64,000 nt of DNA from Sanderia malayensis (lineage: Eukaryota > Cnidaria > Scyphozoa > Semaeostomeae > Pelagiidae): NCBI GenBank assembly GCA_013076295.1, contig RQOL01000139.1:1302001-1366000 (forward strand), written 5' to 3'. Positions 1 to 11,929 of this stretch are shown one piece after another. Under the pieces are notes generated by a model, which was given only the letters and a program-made list of their open reading frames with translations, did no database searches and was not told where the DNA came from. Position numbers and translations under genes: made by a program. How positions within the stretch are numbered: position 1 is the first letter of the stretch; each line of letters starts with the position of its first letter.

Positions 1-159
1 TAAAGTGGTCAAACAGGTCCAAAAATAAGGAACTTGAACAACAAAGTCCTGAGCTAGGTTGCTCAGGACTTTGTAGTTCAAGCTCGTGTTGTTCAAGAGT
101 GTGTATTCTACGCACCTAAAACTAGTATTTTTAAATAGTATAAATACTAAATAGTTATT

Positions 160-415
160 CCTACGGGATTCCCGTATGAATAGTGTCTAAATGGTTATTC
201 TTACGTGACGTTTAATAATTTTTCCCGTACGAATATCATATATTGTTATTCATACGGGGTTTTGTAATACTTTTTCCCGTATAAATAGTATAACATTATT
301 CGTACGTTAATTCCCTAGCACTAAATTTTCAAAGTCCCAATAACTTGCTTCTGCGCGTGCTCAATAGATTGCCGTATGAATAGCAAATGGAGGTCGCCGT
401 ACGGATGCCGTACAG
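160..415. repeat. Cluster of CCGTAYGAATA motifs in both orientations
   Basis: About eight copies of a roughly 11-base motif close to CCGTAYGAATA lie here, some inverted (TATTCRTACGG). Examples are near 172, 224, 248, 275, 298, 373 and 396. Alternating orientation gives the stretch small palindromic potential. It lies just upstream of the transposase relic and could be its subterminal region or an unrelated MITE. The surrounding 1-540 shows nothing else I can name. Confidence 0.5.
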
Positions 416-539
416 ATAGCCAGGGCGATAAAGAAAATAATTTTGAGCTTGACATGGTCAATGCTGAGCCATGCATAGAAAAGGTAAACATGCTATTCTC
501 AATATTATAAACTTTGATAAAATTATGAATAATTTTTTT

Positions 540-2740
540 GTGCAAGAATTCCAGCTTACCTCTCTGTTTGCTTCAAAAACTCTGTTTATCTCTCCTCTAG
601 CAAATAAAACAACAACAGTGTGGGACATCATGTAAGTTGATAGACCACGCATATACGATCAGTGAATCCCCAAATTCCAGCTGAACCAGGCTTCACAGAA
701 CCTGCATTCAAGGTTGACGAAGCTGAGAAAACTGGAAATGAAGTTATCTGTTCCTTGATGATTAACAAAATGGCAATAAGAAAGAACATTTCTTGGGATG
801 GCTCCAAGTTTCGAGGCTATGTTGATATAGGAAATGGCATTCAAGATGAGTCCTCTCCGGTTGCCAAGGATGCCCTTGTCTTTATGGTTGTAAACATGAA
901 TGGTTCTTGGTATACTTACACTAAACTTGGTATACTTGGTACACTAAAGTGCCATGTGCATACTTTCTTATTGGTGGTTTAAGTGGGGCAGAGCGAGCGA
1001 ATCTTGTCAGTCTTTGTATACAGTGACTTTCAGATGTTGGTGTCAAAGTTGTTTCATTGACTTGTGATGGGCCATCTTGTCATTTGTCAATGCTTTCAGT
1101 GCTAGGAGCTTCCTTAAAGCTACTAAATTTAAATCCATCATTTCCACATCCATCAAAGAAAAGCAAAAAAGTTCATGTTCTTCATGACATTTGTCATATG
1201 CTCATACTGGTCAGAAATACATCGGCAAATAATGGAGTTTTATTGGATAAAGATGACAAACAAATTGAATGGCAATATCTTGAAAATTTGCAAAACGTCA
1301 AGAAAAAGAAGGCCTACACCTTGGTAACAAGGTGAAAAAAGGCTATATTCAGTGGTGGCAGACGCATATACTCAATGTTGCAGACGCATTGGAATTTTTT
1401 GCAAACAATCTAAATTTAAAAGAGTTTAAAGGATGCGAAGCCACAGTGAAATTCCTTCGTCTATTTGATCATCTCCTTGATATTTTTTCATCTCTTTGGT
1501 CTTTCCAGGAACCCCTTTGCCAAAGGCTTCAAGCCACCAATTCGGGCATCAAACAAAAGTTTGTGGGATTCATTTCTTTCATTGGCATATGAATACATAC
1601 TTGGAATAAAAGATCTTTCTGGCCAGGAAATCCATACATCACGCAAAACACAGGTTTTATTGGGTTTCTTGTAGGAATCAAAAGCACGAGGGCATTATTT
1701 CATGACCTTGTTGAGATTCCACAAGCCCCAATGAAATACCTGTTAATGTACAAATTCAGCCAAGACAATCTGGAGCTGTTTTTGGTGCTTTTTGTTCAGC
1801 TGGAGCCTTCAACAATAATCCAACAGTACAGCAATTCACTGCCGCCTACAAACGGCTTTTAACAAGAAGCTGCATTCAAAGTGTTGAGGGAAATTGTAAA
1901 TAGCTAAACCCAACAGATATCCTTTATGTTGATTCTCCTGGAAATACCTCAGTCACTTTAACTAATGCTGCATTGATGAGAAAGTACAACTTGCAAGAAA
2001 GATCTCCAATGCAAACAGATCATGATTACACAGACATACCTAATTTTGCAAGACTGTCAGAATATAAATGCTCAACTATAGCATATATCGCAGGTTATGT
2101 TGGCAAAATGGCAGAAATGCAGTTGCTATGCAAAGAATGTTCCAATGCATTGGGATCAAAAACTCACACCGCACAATCAAAATTTATTGCATTCAAAGAT
2201 AGGGGTGGTCTTTTTAAGCCAACAGCCAATGTTGTGAAGGTGTGTGAAGAAGCAGAAAGATGCTTTGATAGAATGCTAGCATCGACTGATGGAAGCCTTC
2301 CCCAGTGCACAGGTGGGAAAACTTAAAAATTATTGCTTAAAAATTATGAAGGTTTATCATTGGTAACTCTAAATTTCATAAATACAATATATGTTCAATA
2401 CACTTCTTTGACAGGTATCCCTGCTGCCATATCATCAGCTGTTTTGGGAAGCCTCAATTTAAATTTGGTTTTCAAAGATATTGATCAACACATGAAAGAT
2501 TCTGCACTAGACGAAAATCATGTCTTCCTTCTCATAAAGATAATAGTTACATGCTACTGCCAGATCAGATTAAACCATCTTGCAAAGGAAGCAAATCAAA
2601 ATTTGACTGGACCGAAAATACGCTAAAAACTGAACAAGCTGGTGCTTTTCCAGCACCAATGAAGTATATTTTAAACATCAAGTATAAAGTATTATCTGTT
2701 GCTGTTGTATTTTGGTTTTTGGCCTATTCCCTATAGGCTT
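540..2740 (+). pseudogene. Decayed P-element/THAP9-type transposase
   Basis: Several + strand ORF pieces in different frames line up in order with THAP9/P-element transposases. The piece at 662-982 has the PGFT start, a MAIRK box, WDGSKFRGYVDIG and ALVFM. The piece at 1057-1335 has LTCDGPSCH, LGASL, CHMLILVRNT and GVLLDKDDKQIEW. The piece at 1465-1674 has RNPFAKGFKPP and a TQVLLGFL-like end. The pieces at 1973-2326 and 2333-2626 cover the C-terminal region, including STIAYIAGYV and a cysteine pair. This family cuts and pastes DNA with an RNase H-like core split by a GTP-binding insertion. Frameshifts and stops separate the pieces, so it is not functional. I do not see a clear N-terminal THAP zinc finger; weak similarity may begin near 545. 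The assignment rests on motif recall without a database search. Confidence 0.75.
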
Positions 2741-3039
2741 ATAGTTTGTCTTGAAACAATAAAACATCGCAAAAGTAGAGTTTTTAAATGAAAATTCCCA
2801 TTTAGACCAATTGGGGCAAAAAAATATCATTAAAAATACAGAAGAAAAATAGTAAATACATACCCTTTTCTACCTTTAAATAAAATAAAATGAAGTGTTT
2901 CATTGTAACGCGCACGGTAAATGCATGATCGTTTAGCTAGCGAGCAGAGTACGCATGTGGCGTGTCAACGTCACACAGCTGAAAGGGGGGCCAAGAATTC
3001 AATTCAATTTCAATATATTTTGTCAAAATGGCCGCTCCC

Positions 3040-4565
3040 ATGGTAGATTCACTTTTTTTCCCCCGGTGCGCAATCCAGTTATTATAGAGATCAGTGATTT
3101 TACTAGAGGCAGTGGAGGTACAGTTATGCACTTCCGTTAACACAAAGATTGCCAGGCCATCAATTGCTCCTGATCAATCACTTAATGGCTTCCTACTGCA
3201 CAGAATTTTCAAAAATAAAACTGTGTATGTTAGACCAAGTGCAACACTACTTGACCTGAATGATGAGCCAGTTGATAAAATGTACAAGATAGATGATTCA
3301 GATGATGAGGAACCTGATTTTCCACCCTTTGGTCAAAAGGACTTCTCAGTTAAAGCAACTGAAGCTGCAAGAAGTAATGAAGCTGTGGTACACAAATAAT
3401 CTGTAAAGCAGACAGATGGAAAAATGTATGCTTCACTTGCAGATGAGCTTGATCCCATCTCAGCATCTATGCACATAAATGATGAGAGCACAGAAATAGT
3501 TGTCAGGCAGAGTCGCCTTTGGGATGACTTGTTCCACAAAATAGTAATTTTCAATGACTTGAAGAAAGTGTACAGTTTGTTGGAGAGGATGCAGCAGATT
3601 ATGGTGGTCCCACAAGAGAATTCTATTCCATTCACTTATCAACTGCACCAGTTTTATGTGGCCCCAGGATTACAAAACCTTTGTCAGAGATGCAGTAAGG
3701 TTGGAAGAGAATGAATGTGCATCATTTGGAAAGATTGTTGCTCTCTCCCTCCTCAATGGCTATCCTGAACCCCACAATTTTTGTAGTACACGTGCAAAGA
3801 ACATCCTCAGCAGTGAAGAGAATGACTATTCTATTCATGATATTCCTGATTATGATGTTAAAGAGAGAGTACAGATATTGTTAGAGTGAAAAACAGAATC
3901 AGAATTTTCAGAAAAGCAATGGGAGATAAATGACATCAGATTTGAAGCTGGTTACAACAAGCCAATAATTAGGCTGAATGATAAAGAGCAGATAATTAGA
4001 AAGATCTGCAAGCACTTTATTATCTCCAAGCAGCTGGAAGAGATTCAGCAGTTTGAAAGTGGCCTGAGGAGTTTTGGCGTTTTGGTTGCCCTTAGTCGAC
4101 ACAAAGATGACACTATAAAAGAGTTAACTTATGATTCAAAATCACTCACAGCAGGAAGGATCAGAGATTTGTATTGTATGCTACACTAAGAGAATCAGGC
4201 ACAGAGGGAGCAAGAAGAGGATATTGCTTTTAACTTCTTCAATTTCGTTGATGAGTTAGAAAATTGTGCAGAAACAGCAAAATTTACTTTTGCTGTGACT
4301 GTACTTGGTGATGAAGGTGTTGATGAAGGAACAAAACAAGTTGCTATTTCACTTGAGGATGTGTTGCAGCTCTTAACAGATTCCAGACGCATTTCATGTC
4401 ATGGTTTACAGAAAGGAGAAATTACATTTTCTAGCAGCCCAGACCGATGCAGGAGAGTCATGTTAATACCTGTGGAATAGGTATTAATTTCCATCTGAAT
4501 GAACAGATTTCACAGCTAACTTCTCTGATGATATTCTCTGTGCTCCAGGATCAAGCTCCTTTTTA
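3040..4565 (+). pseudogene. HECT-domain ubiquitin ligase relic, copy 1
   Basis: ORF pieces at 3094-3399, 3424-3714, 3656-3889 and 4295-4480 form a degraded HECT ligase resembling animal G2/M-phase-specific E3-like genes. Seen: a conserved pre-HECT segment (IFKNKTVYVRP), an acidic DDSDDEEPDF patch, the HECT start RLWDDLF, and an N-lobe GGPTREF-type motif readable only in a shifted frame near 3560-3620. A LSLLNGYPEP stretch follows. The C-lobe has a NTCG motif near 4465 carrying the presumed thioester cysteine, also after a frameshift. HECT enzymes accept ubiquitin on that cysteine and pass it to substrates. There is an in-frame stop at 3397-3399 and further shifts later. A second copy follows from 4677. 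Confidence 0.7.
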
Positions 4566-4666
4566 CATTGACGCCTTTTTTGGTCCCGGTTTTACACACT
4601 GGTTTTACATGGGGTTATATTGGATGCAAGGCTGCCACACTCCTTTCACTTCTATTTTCCTGGCAC
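4561..4666. repeat. Inverted ~100-bp repeat, left copy
   Basis: This stretch matches the reverse complement of 11930-12029 over about 100 bases at high but imperfect identity. Shared blocks include CACTGGTTTTACAT and GTTATATTGGATG, followed by GGCTGCCAC and a pyrimidine-rich end. The pair brackets HECT copy 2 plus the LINE. It may be two copies of one short interspersed element rather than terminal repeats of a single transposon. Confidence 0.7.
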
Positions 4667-4676
4667 ATGTTCAAAA

Positions 4677-6520
4677 TGGAGGATAGTTCCAGTTCTACAG
4701 GTAGGCCTATAGTTCTAGTCAGCGAAAATCAGTCAAGTTCGGAGCCTTCCCGATTAACATCAAGCATCATCCGGAGTGTTTTGGACTTGTCAACAGTTTT
4801 AAATGCAGCTCCTCAAACAGTACAAGAGCAAACCATTGCAGCAACAAGAAATTTTGCCTGGCCAGAAAGAAATGACAGCAGTGCATGTGAAAGACTTTGG
4901 CGAAGTGAAAGAAGTGAAAAAGGCGAATTTTCAGACCCCATCATGTGCAGCAACCAAATCAAAAATACAACGGAATGGGACAGCTTCATCTCATGTCCAA
5001 TTCCGGTTACACACAAAGGCCAAGGTTCCCAAGACCCCCTGCTCTTTTTTCCAGTGGCATAGATCACGGACAACGAGGAATTTGTGGTTCTACAAGCAAG
5101 GCAAAAAACAGAAATCTGGGGATGTGCAAATTAGTGGTTCATTCACTGTGGGTTTGCTTTTGTTGCCAGATCCTGTTTATGACATTGTTCCACGATAAGC
5201 TCCAAAGGTAACTTTAATTGAAAATGGGCATTTTATAATTGCAGTTGAGTTGCGTAAAGAGTGGAATTCAACAGAGGTCTTGGGGAAGATCAGAGAGTTG
5301 TTTCTTTCAATTTTGCCAGAGTCGGTAGAACTTGAATTATGCACATCTGTGAACTCAAAAGTTGTAAAGCCATCTATTGCCCCTGGCCAGTCAATGAATC
5401 GTTTCTTGCTACAAAGAATCTTCAAGAATAAAACTGTTTATGTACGACCAAATAAAGTGCTGCGTAACCTTGCTGTTGAGCCATCCGCAAAGTCTGCAAA
5501 ATTGATGATTCAGATGAAGAGATAAAACATCTGGATGATTTACCAAGCTTTGAAGATTTTGCAGCTTACAGCACAATAATTACCAGTAAAGCTGTTGAAG
5601 AAAGTAGAAGCGATAGTATCAGAAAGGCAGAAAAGAAGAATTATCTCACTCTTGCAGAAGAACTTCATTCTATATTTGCAAAAATATTTTCAGCAGAAGG
5701 AGCTACAGATATAATAGTGAGACAAAGGCATATTTGGAGCGATACTCTAAAGAAGATATCCACTTTTCATAAATTATCAAAAACCTGTGTAAAGTTTGTG
5801 GGTGAAGAAGCAGGGGACTATGGTGGTCCAACAACGGAATTTTATTCCATCCTTTGGGCAACAGCACCTGTTTTATGTGGACTTCTAAATAACAAACTTT
5901 CCAAAGAGATGCCATATGGTTGGAGAAAAATGAATATGCTACTTTTGGAAAATGAAGTGCCCTTTCCCTTCTCCATGGTTGTTCAGGCCCACATAATTTT
6001 TGCAGTACCCTTGCAAAACATATTTTGCAAAGTGAAGAGACGCAGTGTTCCATTGATGCCATACCTCATTATGAAGTACAACAGAAGGTGCAACAGTTGG
6101 TCAACTGCAAGACAGAGCTTGAGTTCACAACATTGCAATGGGAGTTTGTTGACATTAGATTTGAAGGGGGTTTCAACAAACCATAAATCACAATGAATGA
6201 CAGACCTGAGAAGATTGATAAAGTTTCTAGGCATTTCATTGTGTCAGGCAGTTGGAAAAAATACAGCAATTTGAAAGCTGCTTTTCCAGTTTGGCATTTT
6301 AGATGTTCTGCGAGACCATAAAGAAGATGCCTTGAAGGAGCTCATTGTTGATCCTGTGGAGAGTCCATGTGGAATTGTGGAATTGCTTGTGGAACACTTG
6401 TGGAATTTGTATCAACTCTCCAATGAACGATACACAGGAGAAGCATTCATAGTCAACTTTTTAGATGACATTCTTTGTGCACCAGGGATTTGGGAAAGTA
6501 TGAAAATACATCACACATGA
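4677..6520 (+). pseudogene. HECT-domain ubiquitin ligase relic, copy 2
   Basis: This is a second, longer copy of the same HECT gene. An ATG at 4677 begins a serine-rich segment (MEDSSSSTGRPIVLVSE...). Basic/low-complexity coding in shifting frames runs to about 5200. From 5250 the sequence parallels copy 1: VELELCTSVNSKVVKPSIAPG and IFKNKTVYVRP, then at 5717-6196 TCVKFVGEEAGDYGGPTTEF, the HECT N-lobe. A WNTCGIC-type C-lobe cysteine motif near 6388 is readable only after a shift, and the end is DDILCAPG near 6470-6490. Several frameshifts and a stop after 5522 make it non-coding now. Tandem placement and shared boundaries point to local duplication. Confidence 0.72.
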
Positions 6521-6772
6521 CTATGAGATTGATTTGCTCATTTCACTTTTTGTTCATTTTACATTATACTTTTACTTTTGTTAATTTTGGATTTCATTTC
6601 AAAATATTAGTCATATTTTGACATTTGATCATACGCCGTGAGAAGCGGACGTGTTTTTCATGTGCGGTGACTTCAAAGGATTTTCAATATGCGAGTCGAT
6701 CCTTTGTGATGCTACTTTTTTAGTTTTTATCTTTTTTGTTTTTTTTACTCTTTTATGCGGTTTTAAATCATT

Positions 6773-7573
6773 ATGGATGAGAAAAAAATGGCTGATGTAT
6801 TAGATAAAAAACTGACTGAGATCTTGGATAAAAAACTTGCCTCATTCAAAGCTGAAATCGAAATTACAATTAAAGAAAACATCGATAAAGCCTTCGCCTC
6901 TCAGTACTCGAAAATAAATAAAAGATTGCAAGACATCGAAAAGGCGCAACAATTTCAATCTGATCAATATGAAAGCTTCAAAGAACAGATTGGAGGTATA
7001 CTAAGAGTAAACACCGAGCTTAAAAATGAAAACGAGCATCTTCTTAAACGAATTAGAGATCTGGAAAAAAAAGACCAACAAAGAAGCAAAGCCATTGATG
7101 ACTTGGAGCAATATGGGCGCAGATCGATGGTAGAAGTTTCTGGAATTCCCCGGCTTCAAAATGAAAATTGCGAAGCGCTGATGATCGAGATCGGGAAAAA
7201 AATTGGCATCGAAATTAAACATGACGATATAGAAGTCAGCCATCGCAACTCTCGTAAGGAAGATGCTGTTGTCATCACTAAATTCACATCCAAAAAAATC
7301 TGCGATTTGTTCTCCAAGAAAGAGGTGAAAAATCAGGTCAAGAAGCTTAAAGCCATCGACCTTGGTTTTACTGAATCCTCTGACCAAAGGCTCTTCATTA
7401 ATGAAAGCTTGACCCAAAGAAACAAGAACCTCCTCCACCTGACAAAGATAAAGAAGCGTGAGCTCGAATTCAAATTCGTTTGGACCAGAAATGGGAACAT
7501 TTTTATAAGGAAAAACGAATCATCGCCAGTAAAGAAAATCAATTTCATCAGCGACCTGGACTCTCTCGAGTAA
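6773..7573 (+). CDS. LINE ORF1 protein (266 aa)
   Basis: This is an intact 266-residue ORF starting at the first ATG after the leader. Residues about 1-110 are Lys/Glu-rich heptad-like sequence, a probable coiled coil for trimerisation. From about residue 115 (GRRSMVEVSGIP) it resembles the RRM-like/Baculo-FP-like domain of LINE ORF1 and related LINE-associated proteins, with ISHRN-like, FTSKKICDLF and LFINESLT motifs. ORF1 proteins bind element RNA and act as chaperones in the retrotransposition particle. The stop is followed by about 110 bases before the PHD ORF. Confidence 0.8.
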   Translation: MDEKKMADVLDKKLTEILDKKLASFKAEIEITIKENIDKAFASQYSKINKRLQDIEKAQQFQSDQYESFKEQIGGILRVNTELKNENEHLLKRIRDLEKKDQQRSKAIDDLEQYGRRSMVEVSGIPRLQNENCEALMIEIGKKIGIEIKHDDIEVSHRNSRKEDAVVITKFTSKKICDLFSKKEVKNQVKKLKAIDLGFTESSDQRLFINESLTQRNKNLLHLTKIKKRELEFKFVWTRNGNIFIRKNESSPVKKINFISDLDSLE

Positions 7574-7684
7574 GTCTTAATTTTAACTTCTCAATTGTTT
7601 TTTCCTTTTTCTTAAATGTTTATCAAACTATTATAACTTTATTATATACCAATTTTACGTTCACCCCCTCTTACCCCCTTTTCT

Positions 7685-8170
7685 ATGACTGAGGAAACCA
7701 CATGTCCCAAATGCAATCGTACCGTTTTTGATAATCAAAACTCTATTTTTTGCGATTTATGCAAATGTTGGGTTCATCTAAAATGCTCCGGACTGACTAT
7801 GAAATTATTTTGCGATCTTGCTGAAAAGGATGACGAATTTTTCTGCGATATTTGCCTTAAGGCCTCGCTTCCGTTTCAGTGGCTAGATGATGTAAAATTT
7901 GCGAAAGAGCTTAAATTTGTGAGTGATAAATCCGAAACTCGTTTCATCAATATTACATCAAAATTTGATAAGTTGTGTTCGGTTTGCCACAAAGGCATCC
8001 GAACGCCCATTTTTTCCGTCCCCTGCGGTCAATGTCAACGTTTCATTCATAAAAAATGTGCGCAAACCAAAAATTGGAAAATATCCAATATTGATAGACA
8101 CTTGCTTACTTGGGAATGTTCATCGTGTTGCTTAAATTCATTATCCCTCCCTTCCTTTTTTCACTACTAA
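7685..8170 (+). CDS. LINE ORF2 N-terminal PHD-type zinc-finger segment (161 aa)
   Basis: Two zinc-binding modules are visible. The first has CPKC, CDLCKCWVHLKC and CDIC (residues about 7-59). The second has CSVCHKG, CGQCQRFIHKKC and WECSSCC (about 101-155). This Cys4-His-Cys3 pattern is PHD-like and is known at the N terminus of CR1-group ORF2 proteins. The reading frame stops at 8168-8170. The next frame is open from 8136, so this segment was almost certainly fused to the endonuclease-RT frame. The shift fits one extra base, most likely in the T run near 8155-8161. Confidence 0.8.
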   Translation: MTEETTCPKCNRTVFDNQNSIFCDLCKCWVHLKCSGLTMKLFCDLAEKDDEFFCDICLKASLPFQWLDDVKFAKELKFVSDKSETRFINITSKFDKLCSVCHKGIRTPIFSVPCGQCQRFIHKKCAQTKNWKISNIDRHLLTWECSSCCLNSLSLPSFFHY

Positions 8171-11100
8171 TGACAATGATCTGTTTAATCTTTCTTATAA
8201 TTCTAGCTTTCCTTGTAAATGTAACTCTACAGCTATTCCTTTGACAGACTACAGTCACCTTGAACAGCTTGAAACTTGTAAATTAACATTCAAAGAACAT
8301 GAAATACTTTTTAAAAACGACGTAGAATCTAATCTAGAGAATTTCTCTAATTTTAATTATTACGATAATCACGAATTTCATAAATTAATGAACTCTCCCT
8401 GTATAAATGTTAATAAGATGTCAAGTATCTTTCACACAAATATCTCATCTGTTTCTAAAAATATTGAGAACTTAGAAATTCTACTTAATAACCTTGACTT
8501 CAAATTTGACATCCTTGCGTTAAGTGAAACATGGCATTCTAAAGATAACGATAAGCATATCAATCAAATCAAACTTGAAGGATTCCATAGTTTTTTAGGG
8601 CAAATAGGTAGTAATAAGAAAGGTGGGTGTGGTGTTTTCATCGCTGACCATCTTTCTTATGTTTCAAGAGATGATATTAACAAATCTTATAAAAGCATTG
8701 AGTGTGAATTTGAAGCTCATTGGGTTGAAATCGATAATCAAACCAAACAAAACATGATAATAGGTGTGGTATATAATCATCCTCGTAAAAACCCAGCATC
8801 ATTTTTTGATTACTTGCAATCGACATTGTCTAAACTAAATAGGGAAAACAAGCTAATTTTTATATGTGGTGATTTTAACATTAACCTTCTCAAAGTAGAT
8901 AAATCGTCTATTGCTGATTCCTTCCTTAACTTAACTATCTCAAACTTTTTCAAACCCTTGATCTTAAAGCCTACAAGAATAGTAGATAACTCTTCTCCTA
9001 GCCTGATTGATAACATCTTTATAAACTCCATGGAACCAACAACAATAAGTGGAAACCTAATAGATAAGATATCTGACCATTTACCTAGCTTCACACTATT
9101 TGAAACTAATAACAATACTAAAGCTAAAGAATCCTCGATATCTAGAGATTATCGCAATTTCAATAAGGAAACTTATATAAATGACGCTAAACTTATTAAT
9201 TTTTCCCCCTATGATGATACCTGTACACTTGATCATAAATTTGAAATTTTCCACAATAGGTTTCTCAACTTGCTAAATAAACATGCTCCACTAAAGAGGA
9301 AATCTAAACGCCTTAGAAAACAACAGCGTAAACCATGGATAACAAACGGTATTTTAAAATCAATCTCCACAAAAAATTCTATTTTAAAAAAGTTTATCAA
9401 AACAAATGACCCCTTCTGGTTTCAACGTTATAAAAAGTATAGAAACATGTTGAATAGAGTAATTAGGCTAAGCAAACAAAATCATTATACTTCATACTTT
9501 GAGAGTTTCAAAAATGACTCAAAACTAATCTGGAAAGGAATAAATGAAATTTTGAACAAAAGTAAACGTAAAGCACAACAAAAGATAAAATTAGAGTATC
9601 AGGGTAAATATTTATCTGACGATAAACAAATAGCGGATGCCTTTAATAACTTTTTCACAAGTATAGCACCTAGCCTAGCAAATAAATTAGGCTCTGCAAA
9701 GACTGACTATAGAGATTTCCTAAAAAACCAAATTTCAGAAAGTTTTTTTATTTCACCTGTTGACTTTAATGAAGTGAAAAATGAAATAATGATGCTTAAG
9801 GATTCTAAATCACCAGATTCTTATGACATTCCGATCAAAATGGTGAAATTCATTAGTGATCCTTTATCTAGTGTCCTTTCGGACTTAATTAATGAATCTT
9901 TTATAATTGGACAACACCCAACTATTCTTAAATTCGCCAAGGTCATTCCTATATACAAAGCAAATTCCAAACTAGATGTCACCAACTATCGTCCAATATC
10001 TTTATTACCGATTTTTAATAAAATCTTTGAAAAATTAATGCACGGTCGACTCACTAAATTTTTGGAAAAACATAAAATTATTTATTCTCATCAGTTTGGT
10101 TTTCAAAAACAAAAATCGACAGCCCAAGCAATACTTAAGCTATGTGACCAACTGACCAATGCAATTGAACATAAAGAAATTTCATGTTGTATATTTTTGG
10201 ATCTTGCTAAAGCATTCGACACAGTTAATCACAAAATACTATTATCTAAGCTCAATCATTATGGAATTAGAGGTAATGCATTAGATTGGTTCAATTCATA
10301 TCTCTCAAATCGAACTCACAAAGTCTACATAAATGGTTTTTTATCTGAACCTCGCCATATCACGCATGGTGTCCCTCAAGGAAGTGTGCTTGGTCCTCTT
10401 CTCTTCCTTCTATACATTAATGACATGCCGTCCTGCTCACAAATTTTGAAATTTCATCTTTTTGCTGATGATACTAGCATTTTTTTCTCTCATACAAACC
10501 AACAAGATCTGGAAACTATTGTCAACAATGAACTTAAAAAAGTTTCTGAATGGCTTTCTGCTAACAGACTAACCTTAAATGTAGCCAAGTCAAATTACCT
10601 CCTAATATATAACAGAAAATCACCTTCATTTAAAACTTGTATAAAAATAAATGATATCCCCATCGTAGAGAAAGAATACATAACATACTTAGGTGTACTG
10701 ATCGATAAAAATCTAAATTGGAAACAGCATATTAAACAAATAAATATTAAACTCTCAAAAGGTATTGGTATTATTGCAAAAATGAGACACTTTGTTCCTT
10801 TGGCCATCTTGAGAAATCTTTACAATGCATTCATCATTCCACATATCAATTATGCCATTATAGCCTGGGGTAATGCACCCAATTACTTGACTAAAACAAT
10901 AAACTATAATTTGAATAAGGCTGTTAGATTAATGTGTTTTGAAGATTTTAAATCTAAAGCTTCTCCTTTATTTTCAAAACTTGGACTTTTAAAGTTTGAA
11001 GATTGCTATAAACTAGAAACTGCAAAATTTATGCATGATATACAAAATGATATTGACACATCAACTCTGTATAAAATTTTTGAGAAAACCAACGTAAGGC

Positions 11101-11311
11101 ATAACTACCAAACCCGACAAGCTACAAAAAAAATTTTTCTCTGCCTAATGTAAGAACTGACCTGCGGAAAAAATTCCTGGCCTTTACTGGCGTGAAGGTT
11201 TGGAATGAAATCCCACTAGAAATCAAATCAATACGCAACAAAAATACTTTTACCAAACTTTTTCGTAATTTTCTTTTACAAAACTATTCTAGTGAATCAA
11301 ACAAGCTTTGA
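8136..11311 (+). pseudogene. LINE ORF2: AP endonuclease and reverse transcriptase
   Basis: The frame is open from 8136 to a stop at 11153. Counting from codon 8241, endonuclease motifs are LSETWHS (94-100), GDFN (210-213) and SDH (278-280). RT motifs are NYRPISLL, LDLAKAFD (653-660), HGVPQGSVLGP (709-719) and the catalytic FADD (741-744). The C-terminal FTGVKVWNEIP block is present but lies in another frame. Losing one base from the A run near 11128-11136 accounts for the premature stop, and the natural end is the TGA at 11309-11311. The endonuclease nicks the target and the RT extends on element RNA. All catalytic residues I can check are present. Confidence 0.88.
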
Positions 11312-11755
11312 ACATTTGAACATTTGTAAGCATAGATCTTTAATAACTCCGATTTAAATCAGCCATTTTCTCACCAAAAACAAGTAACCCAATTTGTCAA
11401 CCGCCGCCCACCCCTCTTTCCTTTTCCCTCTTTTGTTTTTTCTTCAACTTTTATCTGTATTTTTCTGTTATGTTTAGTTATGATTAATCGTAAATTTTTT
11501 TCAAATTCATCATCGAGACGATAAAATATTGAATTATAATCATTGTTGATCTACCTTAGCTTAGGGCACTGGGCTCGAAAATCATTATGATTCATCTCAG
11601 TGTCCTAGACAACAACATTAATTGATTGTACTGTTAATTTTGAATTTTACTTAAAATTATTATATCCGTATTAATTTTTCTACAGTATGCATACAATATA
11701 ATATATTATATAGTAATTTGTTGTTGAATAAAATTGAATTGAATTGAATTATTTT
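11312..11755 (+). other. LINE 3' UTR with (TTGAA)n tail
   Basis: This AT-rich non-coding stretch follows ORF2. At 11721-11750 it ends in a short run of TTGAA/ATTGA units, as in L2/CR1-type LINEs that finish in microsatellite-like repeats rather than long poly(A). No other gene is visible. Confidence 0.7.
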
Positions 11756-11929
11756 ATGTCATGTTTGGTTTTTATTTCAGAACTTTAGTCATGACATTAC
11801 AATGCATTTTATGCAGAACTTGTTTTTGTTTCAATCAGTTTCCTTCAAATAAATATTCAATAACTCTACAAGCAGCAACATACTTGTTAATGCCAAAGTT
11901 TAAATCTTCACCAATTGTGTGCAGCTAAC

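Larger units (their letters stand above)
6640..11755 (+). mobile_element. Near full-length non-LTR retrotransposon (CR1/L2-like, PHD-EN-RT)
   Basis: The order is ORF1 (coiled coil plus RNA-binding-like domain), a PHD-type zinc-finger segment, AP-like endonuclease, reverse transcriptase, a 440-bp 3' UTR and a short (TTGAA)n tail. This is the layout of CR1/L2/Rex-group LINEs, which copy themselves by target-primed reverse transcription. ORF1 is intact. ORF2 is broken by only two single-base homopolymer errors, so the insertion is young relative to its surroundings. The 5' end is uncertain; the GC-richer leader starts around 6630-6660. It lies between the end of HECT copy 2 and the right copy of the 100-bp inverted repeat. 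Confidence 0.88.
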
